Shown here in pieces: positions 1 to 9,331 of a stretch of DNA of 64,000 bases. Source of the DNA: Spirochaetia bacterium (GTDB lineage: Bacteria > Spirochaetota > UBA4802 > UBA5550); the NCBI GenBank assembly GCA_009885955.1, contig VFJS01000002.1, forward strand, positions 62,001 to 126,000, written 5' to 3'. The position numbers and the translations under genes were made by a program. The first letter of the stretch is position 1. Every line of letters starts with the position of its first letter. Under the pieces are notes generated by a model. That model was not told the origin of the DNA. It ran no database searches and was given only the letters and a program-made list of their open reading frames with translations.

Positions 1-456
1 CACCAGGGGACGCGGCTGGTACCCGCAGATTTCATCGGGTTTGCAAAATCCCTGAACAACACAGGTGACCATCATGATATGCTCGTTGCCAACCTCTTCG
101 CTCAGACTGAGGCCCTTGCGTTCGGCAAAACTGCAGCAGAATTGAAGAACGAGGGGACTGAAGAGAAACTTATCCCCTTTAAAACTTTCGAGGGGAACAG
201 GCCATCGACAACGATAATGGCCGAAAAGCTGTCGCCATACATCCTTGGAAAGCTTATATCCATGTATGAACATAAAATTTTTGTCCAGGGAATAATATGG
301 GACATCTTTTCATTTGACCAGTGGGGAGTAGAATTGGGAAAAATTCTTGCAAAGAAAATTCTGTCTGAACTGAACCCTGCGATGGAATTTAAAGGATCCC
401 ATGATTCCTCAACGAACCGGTTGATGCAATATTACCGGAATACATCCAGATCATAG
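1..456 (+). CDS. pgi: Glucose-6-phosphate isomerase, C-terminal part
   Basis: The reading frame is open from base 1 and ends at 456, so only the last 151 residues are present; the start lies outside the window. The product interconverts glucose 6-phosphate and fructose 6-phosphate in the cytoplasm. Recognition rests on the family C-terminal pattern: an HQGT stretch at the edge, the 'PST' and 'YEH' segments, then 'DQWGVELGK', where the Lys matches the conserved C-terminal active-site region. The tail ends in a GSHDSST-type extension typical of the long bacterial form. Only nine bases separate it from the downstream phosphatase gene, so the two are probably co-transcribed. Confidence 0.95.
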   Translation, partial: HQGTRLVPADFIGFAKSLNNTGDHHDMLVANLFAQTEALAFGKTAAELKNEGTEEKLIPFKTFEGNRPSTTIMAEKLSPYILGKLISMYEHKIFVQGIIWDIFSFDQWGVELGKILAKKILSELNPAMEFKGSHDSSTNRLMQYYRNTSRS

Positions 457-465
457 AAGCGTTAT

Positions 466-1419
466 ATGGATAAACTGTTCATAGATAAACATTTTCTATC
501 AAAAAAGATGGATTCAATTGAAAACAGGCTGAAGCGGTTTGATATTCTTCAATCTGAAGCAAACACCGTGAGAGAAAACGATAAAATTCTGATTAAGAGC
601 ATGTTCAGGAATTTTTATAATAAGCATCTTAATGTGGGTATTGGTTTTCACCGTGCATACGGTTCAATATTGTCAGGAGATTATTTTGATCTGATTAAAC
701 TTCCCGATGACAATTATCTCTTTGTTTTTGCTGATATCAGCGGGCATGGGCTGCCGGCTTACACGACCCTGATCAGGCTCAGATCTGCAATTACTATAGC
801 AGTAAAGGAGACTGAGTTTATCTTTGGAAATTCAGGATATATAAATACTACGTCCCTTGTAAGGGATATATGTTTAAAATTTACTGATATTATGGATGAG
901 TCTAACTCTGATGATTTTGCTTCTGTCAATTTTACTTTTATATCCTATAAAAATAATAAATTTCACCTGAAATTTTATAACAGGAGCATGCTGTTTCCGG
1001 TAATCATCAGAAAAAAAAATAATGACCTGGTTGAAATAATCAATCTCAATGAAAATGCAAATGAATGGATCCCGAAATTCGGCCTTATACTCGGCAGCAA
1101 TGTCAGGAAAATAATCGGCGCAGGATATCTTGATACCCCATGCGGTGAATACATTCTCGAAGGTACTGATTCGGTTTTATTTTACAGCGATGGGATCATC
1201 GAGGCATATAACCCGGATGCTGATAAGAGCAGCATCGATTTTTTGGAAGATTTTGGAGTTGCCAGGCTGATGGAAATTTTGAAAATTAACATTCACCTTT
1301 CACCTCATGAAATGATAAATAAAATTTTTGATGACGTGTATAATTTTATTGGCGATCCGGAGCATCAAAAGGATGATATGACTGCGGTATTAATCGATTT
1401 CCCATCTTATGAGATGTAA
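466..1419 (+). CDS. PP2C/SpoIIE-family serine phosphatase (RsbU-like)
   Basis: The 317-residue product is a metal-dependent protein phosphatase of the SpoIIE/RsbU class, which usually dephosphorylates anti-sigma-factor antagonists. Visible metal and active-site motifs are SGDYFD near residues 70-75, ADISGHG near 89-95, YSDGIIEA near 240 and DDMTAV near 303. All the acidic metal ligands are present, so it should be active. The first 50 residues look like a short coiled linker rather than a known sensor domain, and there is no membrane segment. It follows pgi closely and lies 34 bases before the CoA-binding gene. No STAS or anti-sigma partner is encoded in the window, so its substrate is unknown. 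Confidence 0.85.
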   Translation: MDKLFIDKHFLSKKMDSIENRLKRFDILQSEANTVRENDKILIKSMFRNFYNKHLNVGIGFHRAYGSILSGDYFDLIKLPDDNYLFVFADISGHGLPAYTTLIRLRSAITIAVKETEFIFGNSGYINTTSLVRDICLKFTDIMDESNSDDFASVNFTFISYKNNKFHLKFYNRSMLFPVIIRKKNNDLVEIINLNENANEWIPKFGLILGSNVRKIIGAGYLDTPCGEYILEGTDSVLFYSDGIIEAYNPDADKSSIDFLEDFGVARLMEILKINIHLSPHEMINKIFDDVYNFIGDPEHQKDDMTAVLIDFPSYEM

Positions 1420-1453
1420 TTTTTTCCAGGCTCGTTATTGATGTCAAGGTTAG

Positions 1454-1906
1454 ATGTATATGGATGAAATTTGCAGAATTCCGGAAGAGCCGGTTTGTGA
1501 AATACAGGATGACCTGCTCAGGGAGATTTTTGCAAACTCAAAAACGATAGCAATTGTCGGGCTGTCGGACAATCCCGAACGTGACAGTCATATAGTGGCG
1601 CGTTATCTCATTGATAAAGGATTTGTTGTTTTGCCGGTAAACCCGCAGAAGAGTGAGATATTAGGATTGATGTGTTATCCGGACCTTGCTTCAATAGGAC
1701 ATAAAATCGATATTGTTAATGTTTTCAGGAATCTCGAAGCCATTCCTGCTGTTGTGAGGGAAGCCATTTCCTTACATCCCGGAACAATCTGGCTGCAGCT
1801 GGGACTGGTTCACAATGAGTCAGCGGTGAATGCCATGAGTGAAGGGATTCACTTTATCCAGACGAAATGCATTAAAATTGAGCATGAAAGATTATTCTGC
1901 CATTAA
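1454..1906 (+). CDS. CoA-binding domain protein (YccU-like)
   Basis: This 150-residue protein is a stand-alone Rossmann CoA-binding domain of the succinyl-CoA-synthetase-alpha type. The nucleotide-binding turn IAIVGLSDNPERDSH lies at about residues 32-46, followed by the strand 'VLPVNPQ' and a 'GLMCYPDL' segment, as in the family. The C-terminus has a conserved 'CIKIEH' segment. Such proteins bind CoA, but their cellular role is not established. The ATG at 1454 leaves a roughly 25-residue lead before the domain; an ATG one codon-pair later (1460) is also possible. A terminator-like hairpin follows the gene. Confidence 0.85.
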   Translation: MYMDEICRIPEEPVCEIQDDLLREIFANSKTIAIVGLSDNPERDSHIVARYLIDKGFVVLPVNPQKSEILGLMCYPDLASIGHKIDIVNVFRNLEAIPAVVREAISLHPGTIWLQLGLVHNESAVNAMSEGIHFIQTKCIKIEHERLFCH

Positions 1907-1928
1907 TATGAAACTTCAATCTATTGAT

Positions 1929-1962
1929 GCCGGGAAGAGATGAAACCCGGGTATATATTTTT
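1929..1962 (+). terminator. Hairpin with T-rich tail after the CoA-binding gene
   Basis: CCGGG at 1930-1934 pairs with CCCGG at 1946-1950 across an 11-base loop and is followed by TATATATTTTT. The stem is short, but position and tail fit a Rho-independent terminator closing the pgi-phosphatase-CoA unit. Confidence 0.5.
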
Positions 1963-1963
1963 C

Positions 1964-1991
1964 TTGACTTTTTATGGAATTTTAGTAAGAT
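1964..1991 (+). promoter_or_regulatory. Sigma-70-like promoter of the zinc operon
   Basis: TTGACT at 1964-1969 and TAAGAT at 1986-1991 are separated by 16 bases, a near-consensus housekeeping promoter. It lies about 85 bases before the zinc-ribbon gene and directly after the upstream terminator. Confidence 0.6.
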
Positions 1992-2000
1992 ATCATTACT
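1984..2000. promoter_or_regulatory. Dyad over the -10 of the zinc operon (possible operator)
   Basis: AGTAA (1984-1988) and TTACT (1996-2000) form a perfect inverted repeat with a seven-base spacer and overlap the -10 hexamer, where a repressor would block transcription. The GTAA/TTAC half-sites recall Gram-positive Zur boxes, but the spacing differs. A link to zinc control is inference. Confidence 0.35.
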
Positions 2001-2075
2001 GTAGGGCAGTATGAGCACCTGGCTGTTTATCAGGATGTCATTATTGATTTATCATAAATTATAAGGAGTCATAAT

Positions 2076-2945
2076 ATGTCTGAAGCAAAGAACCTTGGAT
2101 GCAAGAATTGCGGAGCCAATCTTAATTTTGACCCGGCACAGGTATCAATGAACTGCGCGTTCTGCGGTTCAACCTTTTTTATGGAGATCCCTGAAACCGA
2201 AGAAGACAAAAAGCTGCGGCAGGATGCTGAAATCATTACGTTTAAAGTGACCAAGGAAGATGCTAAACAGAAATTTTCCGAATGGATTAAAAAGGGCCTT
2301 TTAAAACCCTCCAACCTCACTTCAACATTCAAGGAAAAGGAATTTGAAGGGGTATATGTTCCTTTCTTTAAAGTCAGGGCAGATGCAAATACCAGCTGGA
2401 GAGGCAGGGACAAGATTGTCATCAGGGAGGCAGCAAATAATGAGCCTGCCGAATATGAATACATTGACAGGAACGGCAGCCATTCTGATACCTACAAGGA
2501 TTTTATAACTGCTACAAAAGGGCTTCCTCAATCCGAGGTGGACAGTATCATCGACGAAAAAAAGATCGATGATAATGATACAAAACCTTTTAACCAGCAG
2601 CTGATGATGGGGTTTAAAATTGAAAATCCTGCAGTAAAAGAGGAGAATGCAGTAGACATGGCAAAGGAAAGAATAAAGGATAAGGAGAGGGATGCATGCA
2701 GGAGCGGAGTAAATGAACTCCTGGATACTGATACCATGATCTCCAATATCCAGACTAAGCTTATGATGCTGCCTATCTGGATCCTTGTGTACATGTATGA
2801 AAACAAGCCGTTCAGGGTTCTTATTAACGGGCAGACAGGAATAACAAGCGGCCAGAAACCTGTCAGCAAATTCAAAGTGATCATTGCCATTGTAATTGCT
2901 GCTGCAATTATTGCCGGTATATACTTTGTGACAAAAAAGAAATAA
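2076..2945 (+). CDS. Zinc-ribbon protein with C-terminal membrane anchor
   Basis: The 289-residue product starts with a Cys4 zinc ribbon (C9, C12, C27, C30) and ends with one hydrophobic segment at about residues 266-286 followed by three lysines, so the body should be cytoplasmic with a tail anchor. The middle is mixed alpha/beta with no motif I recognise. AAGGAG lies just before the ATG. The gene is first in a set with znuA (13 bases downstream), znuC and znuB, which suggests a role in zinc handling or zinc-dependent assembly. That link rests only on context; similar zinc-ribbon tail-anchored proteins occur in many bacteria without known function. Confidence 0.7.
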   Translation: MSEAKNLGCKNCGANLNFDPAQVSMNCAFCGSTFFMEIPETEEDKKLRQDAEIITFKVTKEDAKQKFSEWIKKGLLKPSNLTSTFKEKEFEGVYVPFFKVRADANTSWRGRDKIVIREAANNEPAEYEYIDRNGSHSDTYKDFITATKGLPQSEVDSIIDEKKIDDNDTKPFNQQLMMGFKIENPAVKEENAVDMAKERIKDKERDACRSGVNELLDTDTMISNIQTKLMMLPIWILVYMYENKPFRVLINGQTGITSGQKPVSKFKVIIAIVIAAAIIAGIYFVTKKK

Positions 2946-2958
2946 ATTTTTTATCCCT

Positions 2959-3906
2959 GTGAGGGTTGTTTTTTTAATTATCCTTTCATCTGCTGTTATC
3001 CTCTGCAATCTTCAGTGCGGAAGGAGCGATACGGGTAGCGGTACAGACCCTGAAAAGCTGGATATTACCGTAAGCATACTTCCGCAAAAGTATTTTGTCG
3101 AACGGATAGGCGGCAACCTGGTTAATGTAACGGTTATTGTCAAACCCGGCCAGAACCATGAGGTATATGAACCAACTCCCCAGCAGATGGAGCAGATGTC
3201 CAAATCTGTGATATATTTCAGAACCGGCGTTTTTTTTGAATCTTATCTGGTCGGGAGGATCTCCTCGGTAAACAGAAAATTGAAAATAGTCGATACGCGT
3301 ACTGGCGTGCCTTTGCGAAAAATAGAGTCTTTTCACTCTATTGAAAATATTTTTAATAAGAGCAAATCCGGGACATCAGTTGTTCAGGAGGGCGATAAGG
3401 GACACAGGCATGCGGAAGGAAATGATCCCCATGTCTGGCTCAATCCCTTATTTGTAAAAATACAGGCAAAGACAATTTTCAATGAACTGTCATCATTGGA
3501 TCCCGGACATTTGGGAGTTTATAAAAAAAATTATGAGAAATTTATTTCTGATCTTGATGAAGCTGATAAGATAATCAGGGAAATATTATCCGGCATCAAA
3601 TCAAACAGGTTGGTTATTTTCCATCCTTCAATGGGCTATTTTGCAGACCGTTACGGCCTTGTTCAGGTACCGATTGAAGTGGAGGGGAAGGATCCGGGCC
3701 AGAGGGAACTTGCATCGATCATAGATTTTTTAAAGAGGGAAAAGATAAAGACGATATTCATCCAGAAAGAAGTCAGCTCAAAAAGCGCATTGACTATTGC
3801 AAGTTCAATAGGAGGAAACCTGGTTATCATTGACCCTATATCCGGGGACTATATAAATAACTTGAAAATTATTGCCGGAGAAATAAAGGTGAACATCGGC
3901 AGATAA
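2959..3906 (+). CDS. znuA: Zinc ABC transporter substrate-binding lipoprotein
   Basis: This is a 315-residue metal-binding receptor of the cluster A-I (ZnuA/TroA) family, which captures Zn(II) or Mn(II) in the periplasm for the membrane pair encoded next. It begins with GTG at 2959. A lipoprotein-type signal ends at 'LQCG' with Cys about 19. Family marks are 'SILPQKYFVERIGG', 'KPGQNHEVYEPTP' (metal His), a His-containing loop near residues 149-159, 'DPHVWLNP', and 'FHPSMGYFADRYGL'. The His-rich loop favours zinc over manganese. It lies 13 bases after the zinc-ribbon gene and 39 bases before the ATPase gene. Confidence 0.9.
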   Translation: MRVVFLIILSSAVILCNLQCGRSDTGSGTDPEKLDITVSILPQKYFVERIGGNLVNVTVIVKPGQNHEVYEPTPQQMEQMSKSVIYFRTGVFFESYLVGRISSVNRKLKIVDTRTGVPLRKIESFHSIENIFNKSKSGTSVVQEGDKGHRHAEGNDPHVWLNPLFVKIQAKTIFNELSSLDPGHLGVYKKNYEKFISDLDEADKIIREILSGIKSNRLVIFHPSMGYFADRYGLVQVPIEVEGKDPGQRELASIIDFLKREKIKTIFIQKEVSSKSALTIASSIGGNLVIIDPISGDYINNLKIIAGEIKVNIGR

Positions 3907-3945
3907 TTTCACAATGGCTGAATTCCAGGGAAAAGAAATCGCAAC

Positions 3946-4695
3946 ATGAATGAAGATCCAAAAAAACAAAAGGTTATCGAGATAAAAAATCTTTTTTTTT
4001 CCTATGACAGGTCACCGGTTCTTGAAGATGTAAATTTGTCCTTCAATCCCAGGGATTTTGCCGCCATTATAGGTCCAAATGGCGGGGGCAAGACAACCCT
4101 TATTAAACTCATCCTGGGGCTCCTGGTCCCTAATTCAGGAAATGTGAATGTGTTCGGCAGGAATCCATGCGTTTCCCTTCCTCCGGCAGGGTATGTCCCT
4201 CAATTTTTCGAATCTGACAGGAATTTTCCCATATCCGTTTTAGATGTGGTCATTAGCGGCCTGCTGAAACCATCATCTTTTTTCCCATGGAACAGTCGCA
4301 TTTCAAAGGATAAAGCCATGACTGCGCTTTCAGGAGTAGGTTTAAACGGGCTGGGCAAAAATGTTTTCGGTACTCTTTCCGGAGGCCAGAGGCAGCGGGC
4401 GCTCATCGCGCGGGCAATTGTTTCGGAACCTGAAATACTCATCCTCGATGAACCTACTGCAAGTGTTGACAACAGCAATGAAAAAGATATTTTTCACCTT
4501 TTTAAATCATTGAATGAGAAAATGACAGTTATGATCGTCACCCATGATATAGGTTTTATATCATCCTTCGTGAACAGGGTTGTCTGCGTAAACAGGAATG
4601 TGAAGATTCATGATCCTTCATCCATCGACGAGGATATCATCCAAAGCACGTATAACATGCCGATGAACAAAATTGTTCATCAGTGCGGGTTATGA
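3946..4695 (+). CDS. znuC: Zinc ABC transporter ATP-binding protein
   Basis: The 249-residue product is the cytoplasmic ATPase of the metal importer. Walker A is GPNGGGKT at residues 43-50, the signature LSGGQRQR is near 145-152, and Walker B with the catalytic Glu is ILILDEP near 164-170, followed by the switch His in 'VTHD'. Length and order are normal for ZnuC/MntB-type ATPases. The permease gene overlaps its 3' end by 13 bases, so translation is probably coupled. Confidence 0.92.
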   Translation: MNEDPKKQKVIEIKNLFFSYDRSPVLEDVNLSFNPRDFAAIIGPNGGGKTTLIKLILGLLVPNSGNVNVFGRNPCVSLPPAGYVPQFFESDRNFPISVLDVVISGLLKPSSFFPWNSRISKDKAMTALSGVGLNGLGKNVFGTLSGGQRQRALIARAIVSEPEILILDEPTASVDNSNEKDIFHLFKSLNEKMTVMIVTHDIGFISSFVNRVVCVNRNVKIHDPSSIDEDIIQSTYNMPMNKIVHQCGL

Positions 4696-5507
4696 TGATG
4701 GAATTTTTCAATGCACTGATCAACCACGGATTCATGCAGAATGCCCTGACAGCAGGTTTACTGGCGAGCATTGCCTGCGGGATAACAGGCACCTTTGTCA
4801 TTGTAAAAAGATTGACATTCATAAGCGGAGGCATTGCCCACACCGCGCTGGGAGGCATGGGTGTTGCCTATTACATGGGGGCAGACCTGATTACCGGGTC
4901 GATAATTTCCGCCCTGATAGCTGCCGTAATACTCGGCTTTGTAAGCATAAAGAGCAATGAACATACGGACACAGTCATTGGAGCACTCTGGGCCGTTGGC
5001 ATGGCCATCGGAATTATTTTCATGTCCATAACCCCGGGTTACAGCGTAAATGTCATTTCATACCTTTTCGGAAATATTCTTATGGTTTCTAGTGCCGACC
5101 TCTGGAAGCTTTTCGCAACAGACATTTTTATTATTATTATGGTGATAATTTTTTACCGTCAGTTCATATCCATATCCTTTGATGAGACGTATTCGAGGAT
5201 AAGGGGCCTATGGGTAAAGACCATATACATCATGCTCCTCTGCCTCATAGCATTAACCGTGGTCATACTCATCAATGTAGTAGGGCTGATCCTGGTGATT
5301 GCCCTGCTTACAATACCTGCTTCCATATCCAGGATATTTACAAGTAATATTAAAAGCATGATGATTGTTTCAACAATCTGCGGGCTCATGTTTACGTTCC
5401 TCGGGCTTGGATTATCCTATCAGCCGAACCTGCCTGCCGGAGCAACCATTATCATCATCAGCGGGATTTTCTACCTGTTGGCACTGGCGGTTAAAAAGGT
5501 TTATTGA
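4683..5507 (+). CDS. znuB: Zinc ABC transporter permease
   Basis: The 274-residue protein has about eight hydrophobic helices and belongs to the ABC-3 permease family, forming the channel for the metal delivered by ZnuA. Family segments include 'GGIAHTALGGMGVAYYMG' after the second helix and 'NVVGLILVIALLTIPAS' near residues 198-214. It begins inside the end of znuC (ATG at 4683); the next ATGs (4692 and 4695) are alternatives. It is the last gene of the zinc operon and converges on pepA. Confidence 0.9.
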   Translation: MRVMMMEFFNALINHGFMQNALTAGLLASIACGITGTFVIVKRLTFISGGIAHTALGGMGVAYYMGADLITGSIISALIAAVILGFVSIKSNEHTDTVIGALWAVGMAIGIIFMSITPGYSVNVISYLFGNILMVSSADLWKLFATDIFIIIMVIIFYRQFISISFDETYSRIRGLWVKTIYIMLLCLIALTVVILINVVGLILVIALLTIPASISRIFTSNIKSMMIVSTICGLMFTFLGLGLSYQPNLPAGATIIIISGIFYLLALAVKKVY

Positions 5508-5541
5508 AATGGGACCGGGAACTGTTATGCTGCCATTTCAA
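5504..5541. repeat. Inverted repeat between znuB and pepA
   Basis: TTGAAATGG (5504-5512, covering the znuB stop) is matched by CCATTTCAA (5533-5541) with a 20-base loop. It sits between convergent genes and could end transcription in both directions, but there is no T-run, so the role is uncertain. Confidence 0.4.
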
Positions 5542-5575
5542 GATGCCGGGAAACCTGACTTGTCCAGAAAAATAT

Positions 5576-7045
5576 TTACGGTTTCCAGTTGTTTAATATG
5601 TCAAAGAGGAGTCTTACTCCATAGCCGGTTGCAAACTTCGGTACATAGCCCCTCGGCTTGGAATACCATGCGGTACCAGCGATATCAATGTGGGCCCATT
5701 TTGTATTTCCTGTAAAATTCTTTAAAAAAACTGCCCCTATGATTGCGCCGGCATTTTTTTCTGACGATATATTATTCAGGTCTGCAATATCGGACTTGAT
5801 GCATTCGTCATATTCGGGAAAAAGAGGAAGCCTCCAGGTCTTTTCTCCAGTCCTGGCAGATGCTGATTCAATCATTGATGCAAGGGTATCATCATTGGAA
5901 AGATACCCTGCGACTGTCTCCCCGAATGTCGCTATGCATGAACCGGTAAGTGTTGCAATATCAATGATATATTCCGGCTTCAGTTTATCTGCGGTAAAGG
6001 CAATGGCATCGGCCAGGATAAGCCTTCCTTCGGCGTCAGTATTGCCGATTTCCACTGTCTTTCCCGTATATGACCTGAAAATGTCGCCAGGCCTGTAGGA
6101 ATTATTGCTCAGCATATTTTCAGTGAGGGGCATTACGGCATAAAGATTTTTCTTTAGCCTTAATTCTGCAGCAGTTTTGATTGCGAAGAGTACTGCAGCA
6201 GCCCCTGACATGTCCATCCGCATCGTTTCCATGTGGCCTGAAGGCTTCAGGTTCATTCCGCCTGAATCAAAGGTTATCCCTTTTCCCACAAGAGCAAGAT
6301 ATTTTTTGTTTTTCGGATTTCCTGTATATGTAATGACAACGAGTTTTGGCGGTATTGAGCTTCCTTTATTGACTGCAAGGAAAAGACCCATTTTCATTTT
6401 TTCTATATCCTTTTTCTCATAGATCTTTACCTGTATCCCTTTTATTCCAGACAGAGTCCCGGCATTTTTCGCTATGGAGAGGGGATTGCAGTTTTCACTT
6501 ACTTCATTGACCAGGTCTCTGCATAAAATTGTGTTTCCGGACAGTGTTTCTATTTCGCGGATATCGTCAGGAGGTATGGTCGTATCGCTTATAAAAATTA
6601 CAGATTCCACGAGAGGTTTAATATCATCACCATTCTTTGTTTTATACTTGGTATATGAATAATTGGAGAGGGCCAGTCCTTCGGCTATCTGTCGTATAGC
6701 ATCGGCCTCAGACAGCCCGTCTATCTGGGGAACATCAACATGAATCCCGGTTATCTCCCGGTTTCTGCAGTTGGAAATTATCCCTGCTGAAACATTTCTC
6801 AGAGTTTCTGAATCTACCAGCTCTTTTTTTCCCAGGCCGCAGATTATAAGGCTTGGATTATCTGTAAAAGGGATAAATAAAATATCTGACACCTTTCCAT
6901 GAAAAACAGCCAGGTCGATGTTCATTAAAAATTTAAATTTATTTACGAATGACGATTTTATCTTTTTATCATCCTCAAAGAAAAAAATTACAACCGTATC
7001 AGTTTTCTTGAATTTAATCGATCTTTTTTGTATTTTAAATTTCAT
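5576..7045 (-). CDS. pepA: Leucyl aminopeptidase (M17)
   Basis: The 489-residue protein is a cytosolic M17 aminopeptidase that removes N-terminal residues from peptides. The variable N-terminal half (about 1-170) is followed by the two-metal catalytic domain with 'VGKGITFDSGG', the 'MRMDMSGAAAV' segment and the signature NTDAEGRLILAD, which supplies metal-binding Asp/Glu and the catalytic Arg. A later 'DIATLTG' also fits. All catalytic positions appear intact. It stands alone, with 132 bases to the upstream envelope cluster, and converges on znuB. Confidence 0.93.
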   Translation of the reverse strand: MKFKIQKRSIKFKKTDTVVIFFFEDDKKIKSSFVNKFKFLMNIDLAVFHGKVSDILFIPFTDNPSLIICGLGKKELVDSETLRNVSAGIISNCRNREITGIHVDVPQIDGLSEADAIRQIAEGLALSNYSYTKYKTKNGDDIKPLVESVIFISDTTIPPDDIREIETLSGNTILCRDLVNEVSENCNPLSIAKNAGTLSGIKGIQVKIYEKKDIEKMKMGLFLAVNKGSSIPPKLVVITYTGNPKNKKYLALVGKGITFDSGGMNLKPSGHMETMRMDMSGAAAVLFAIKTAAELRLKKNLYAVMPLTENMLSNNSYRPGDIFRSYTGKTVEIGNTDAEGRLILADAIAFTADKLKPEYIIDIATLTGSCIATFGETVAGYLSNDDTLASMIESASARTGEKTWRLPLFPEYDECIKSDIADLNNISSEKNAGAIIGAVFLKNFTGNTKWAHIDIAGTAWYSKPRGYVPKFATGYGVRLLFDILNNWKP

Positions 7046-7177
7046 TCATGCACCTGTATCTTTGTAAAAATAGAGTATAACCATTCATCTGCATGTTATA
7101 CTGCGGAATAGAATATGCCTGCATCAAAAATGTCATAGGCCTTAATTGCAAGTAAAAATTTTAAAAAATGAGCCCGG

Positions 7178-8704
7178 TTATTTTTCATCCATTTTTGAAT
7201 TATATTCATGAAGGTGGGAATCCTGCCCGTATACGTCCCTGTAGGGATTCAGGTAGTGTTTGTAGATGTTCCTGCCGGTGAGCTTCATATAGTATTCCCT
7301 GTCATCCTTCCAGTGATAAACGCCGTCCACGTAAATGCTCCTTGAATGTGGAATGACATAGTACTTGAAGTTGTGCGCTGCGAACATAACAATGGCAAAT
7401 AGGGTAATGGCATAAACCGGAATTTGTGAAAAACCGCGTAGCAGAATATTGAGTTTTTCAGCCGTCAAATTCAGGAGAAGGATTATCAGAAAATATATTG
7501 TCATGGCAGGAATAATCCAGAATTCAACATAAAAAGGCTCCCAGTAAACGCCAAGAATTGAAAATAAAAGGCAGTTCAATACAATAGACACAAGGTCTCT
7601 TCCATACCTCCGCACAAGGGAGGGTAACAATACTACTGTCAGGACAATCATGACGATAAAGAAATATGCCAGGAGGTTGAACGTAAATGACTTTCTATTA
7701 AACGGATCATCAAGCCGGTAGTCAAAGTTCATGTTCTGGTTCCACTTGGGCCCATACTCCATGGGTGTGAGAAAGGTATCGGTTAAACCCCTGAAAGATT
7801 CCTGGATTACATTTTTATTATCAGTTTTGCCCCAGGTATTGCTGGTTTTATAAAAGAACAGCCATTCCTGGAAGGTCAGATTTTTGTAAACCCAGTTCCA
7901 TGTAGTATTTTTTTTATCAACTGAAAGGTTGAGGTAGACCATACCCGAGTAGAAATAGGCCATTACCGTGAGTGTGCAAGTGACTGTGGTGAGCATGAGA
8001 GCAGCCGCATATCTTGTTGAATTTTTTTTATCTATGGCGCTGAATGATTCAGGCTTTTTTATCATGAAGGGAGGCTTTTTAAGCTTCAGTGAAAATATCC
8101 ATGACGGTATAACAAGGCTGAGAAATACAGCTGCGCAGCATAGCACCATATACTGGTGGAGGATTACACCGGCAAAGAAAATTATTCCTGAAATTACTGA
8201 AATGATAATGGGCCATTTCTTGCTCCTGCTTATATAATGACCTGCAAGCATCATAACAGGGAGCCATGCAGCGGAAAAAATGGCTGTATCAACCTTCGGC
8301 GCGTAGAGAAGGTATCCATGGGAAAACCCGATAAAAAGCGCTCCTGCCAGTCCCCACAGGACTTTTCCGGTCAGCGAGGCCAGATAGATGATGACCGCTG
8401 CAATTCCTATGGCTCCGAACAGGAGAGAGCGCAGGCGCAGGTTGAATGTAATATCAGTAAAACCATCTGATCCGAACTCACTGTTCATGAAATCGTTAAA
8501 CAGCTTTCCGCTTATTTCATAATGGATATGATGGGGGTTGACAAAGGGTTTTTGATCGGCATAGATTATATTGTATGTATAGACTATTTCATCATGATCG
8601 ATGTAGCGCTGCATGAAGTGAAAATGGAATAAAAAATATATAATCCCGGCAACTAGTGCGATGGCCGGTATTTTGTAGGGGATCCTGAAAGTTTTCGGCA
8701 TCAT
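7178..8704 (-). CDS. GT39-type membrane glycosyltransferase
   Basis: This 508-residue multi-pass protein looks like a GT-C glycosyltransferase of the ArnT/PMT (GT39) superfamily, which uses polyprenyl-phosphate sugars on the outer face of the inner membrane. After the first helix comes 'YIDHDEIVYTYN', matching the acidic (DE) first-loop motif of the fold. At least ten hydrophobic segments follow, and the C-terminus ends in a hydrophilic tail. It is the last gene of a five-gene envelope cluster (GtrA, LTA-synthase-like, methyltransferase upstream). The acceptor and sugar cannot be told from sequence. Confidence 0.65.
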   Translation of the reverse strand: MMPKTFRIPYKIPAIALVAGIIYFLFHFHFMQRYIDHDEIVYTYNIIYADQKPFVNPHHIHYEISGKLFNDFMNSEFGSDGFTDITFNLRLRSLLFGAIGIAAVIIYLASLTGKVLWGLAGALFIGFSHGYLLYAPKVDTAIFSAAWLPVMMLAGHYISRSKKWPIIISVISGIIFFAGVILHQYMVLCCAAVFLSLVIPSWIFSLKLKKPPFMIKKPESFSAIDKKNSTRYAAALMLTTVTCTLTVMAYFYSGMVYLNLSVDKKNTTWNWVYKNLTFQEWLFFYKTSNTWGKTDNKNVIQESFRGLTDTFLTPMEYGPKWNQNMNFDYRLDDPFNRKSFTFNLLAYFFIVMIVLTVVLLPSLVRRYGRDLVSIVLNCLLFSILGVYWEPFYVEFWIIPAMTIYFLIILLLNLTAEKLNILLRGFSQIPVYAITLFAIVMFAAHNFKYYVIPHSRSIYVDGVYHWKDDREYYMKLTGRNIYKHYLNPYRDVYGQDSHLHEYNSKMDEK

Positions 8705-8722
8705 GTAATTCAGGTGTTCGGT

Positions 8723-9331
8723 TCAACCGGATGATATCTGAGATGCCAGGCTGTTAATGTTACCAATCGATGATATCATAATAATTTCACCTGACTTCGT
8801 TGTAAATTGAACTGAGCCGATGTTGAATATCCTGCCCAGGAAAATTATCTGTTTGAACTTCATCGATTTTATTTCGTCAATCCTGAAGGAGTAAAGCTCA
8901 TGCTTGTAGATGCTGTTTTTCAAATAATATATCATCCCTTTTTTTCTGTTAACCGCGATGGAAGACAGGAGGCCGGTAATCTGATAATAAATAAATATTA
9001 ACCCGTGGTATCCCAGGAATAGCAGGATTACTCCCTTTGACAGGCTATAAAAAAATTTTTTTTCAGGAAACTTGAAATTGAAAATGGCGGATAGTTTGAA
9101 AAATTTAAATCCATCTTCAATAATATCTCCTAAAACGGTGTAATAGGAAAAAATTTTATATACAACAAGAAAAAACATTATGAGCTTAATAATAACAAGA
9201 AGCGGGGGCTGCCAGTAGTAACGGCAGACATCATCAACGGCCAGCATCCTGTTAAAGTATCTTTGAAGATATCGATCTCTTAACTCTCTGGCCAGGGTGA
9301 ATGGTCTAATCATTTTTCTTGGGATTGGCAA
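8723..9331 (-). CDS. Membrane protein with bacterial PH-like domain
   Basis: The 202-residue product has two hydrophobic segments (about residues 45-65 and 103-122) followed by a C-terminal beta-rich region resembling bacterial PH domains ('KKGMIYYLKNSIYKHELYSF' then a 'GSVQFTTKSG' segment). Its function is unknown. The start is TTG at 9331 with AGG about 11 bases before; an ATG six codons later (9313) has no ribosome-binding site. It lies 18 bases before the GT39-like gene, so the two are likely co-expressed and membrane partners. Confidence 0.5.
   Translation of the reverse strand: MPIPRKMIRPFTLARELRDRYLQRYFNRMLAVDDVCRYYWQPPLLVIIKLIMFFLVVYKIFSYYTVLGDIIEDGFKFFKLSAIFNFKFPEKKFFYSLSKGVILLFLGYHGLIFIYYQITGLLSSIAVNRKKGMIYYLKNSIYKHELYSFRIDEIKSMKFKQIIFLGRIFNIGSVQFTTKSGEIIMISSIGNINSLASQISSG

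Noticed and set aside
2322-3008. Long minus-strand open frame opposite the zinc-ribbon gene
   Set aside because: It is a shadow of the 2076-2945 gene; its product shows no family features and codon use follows the sense gene.
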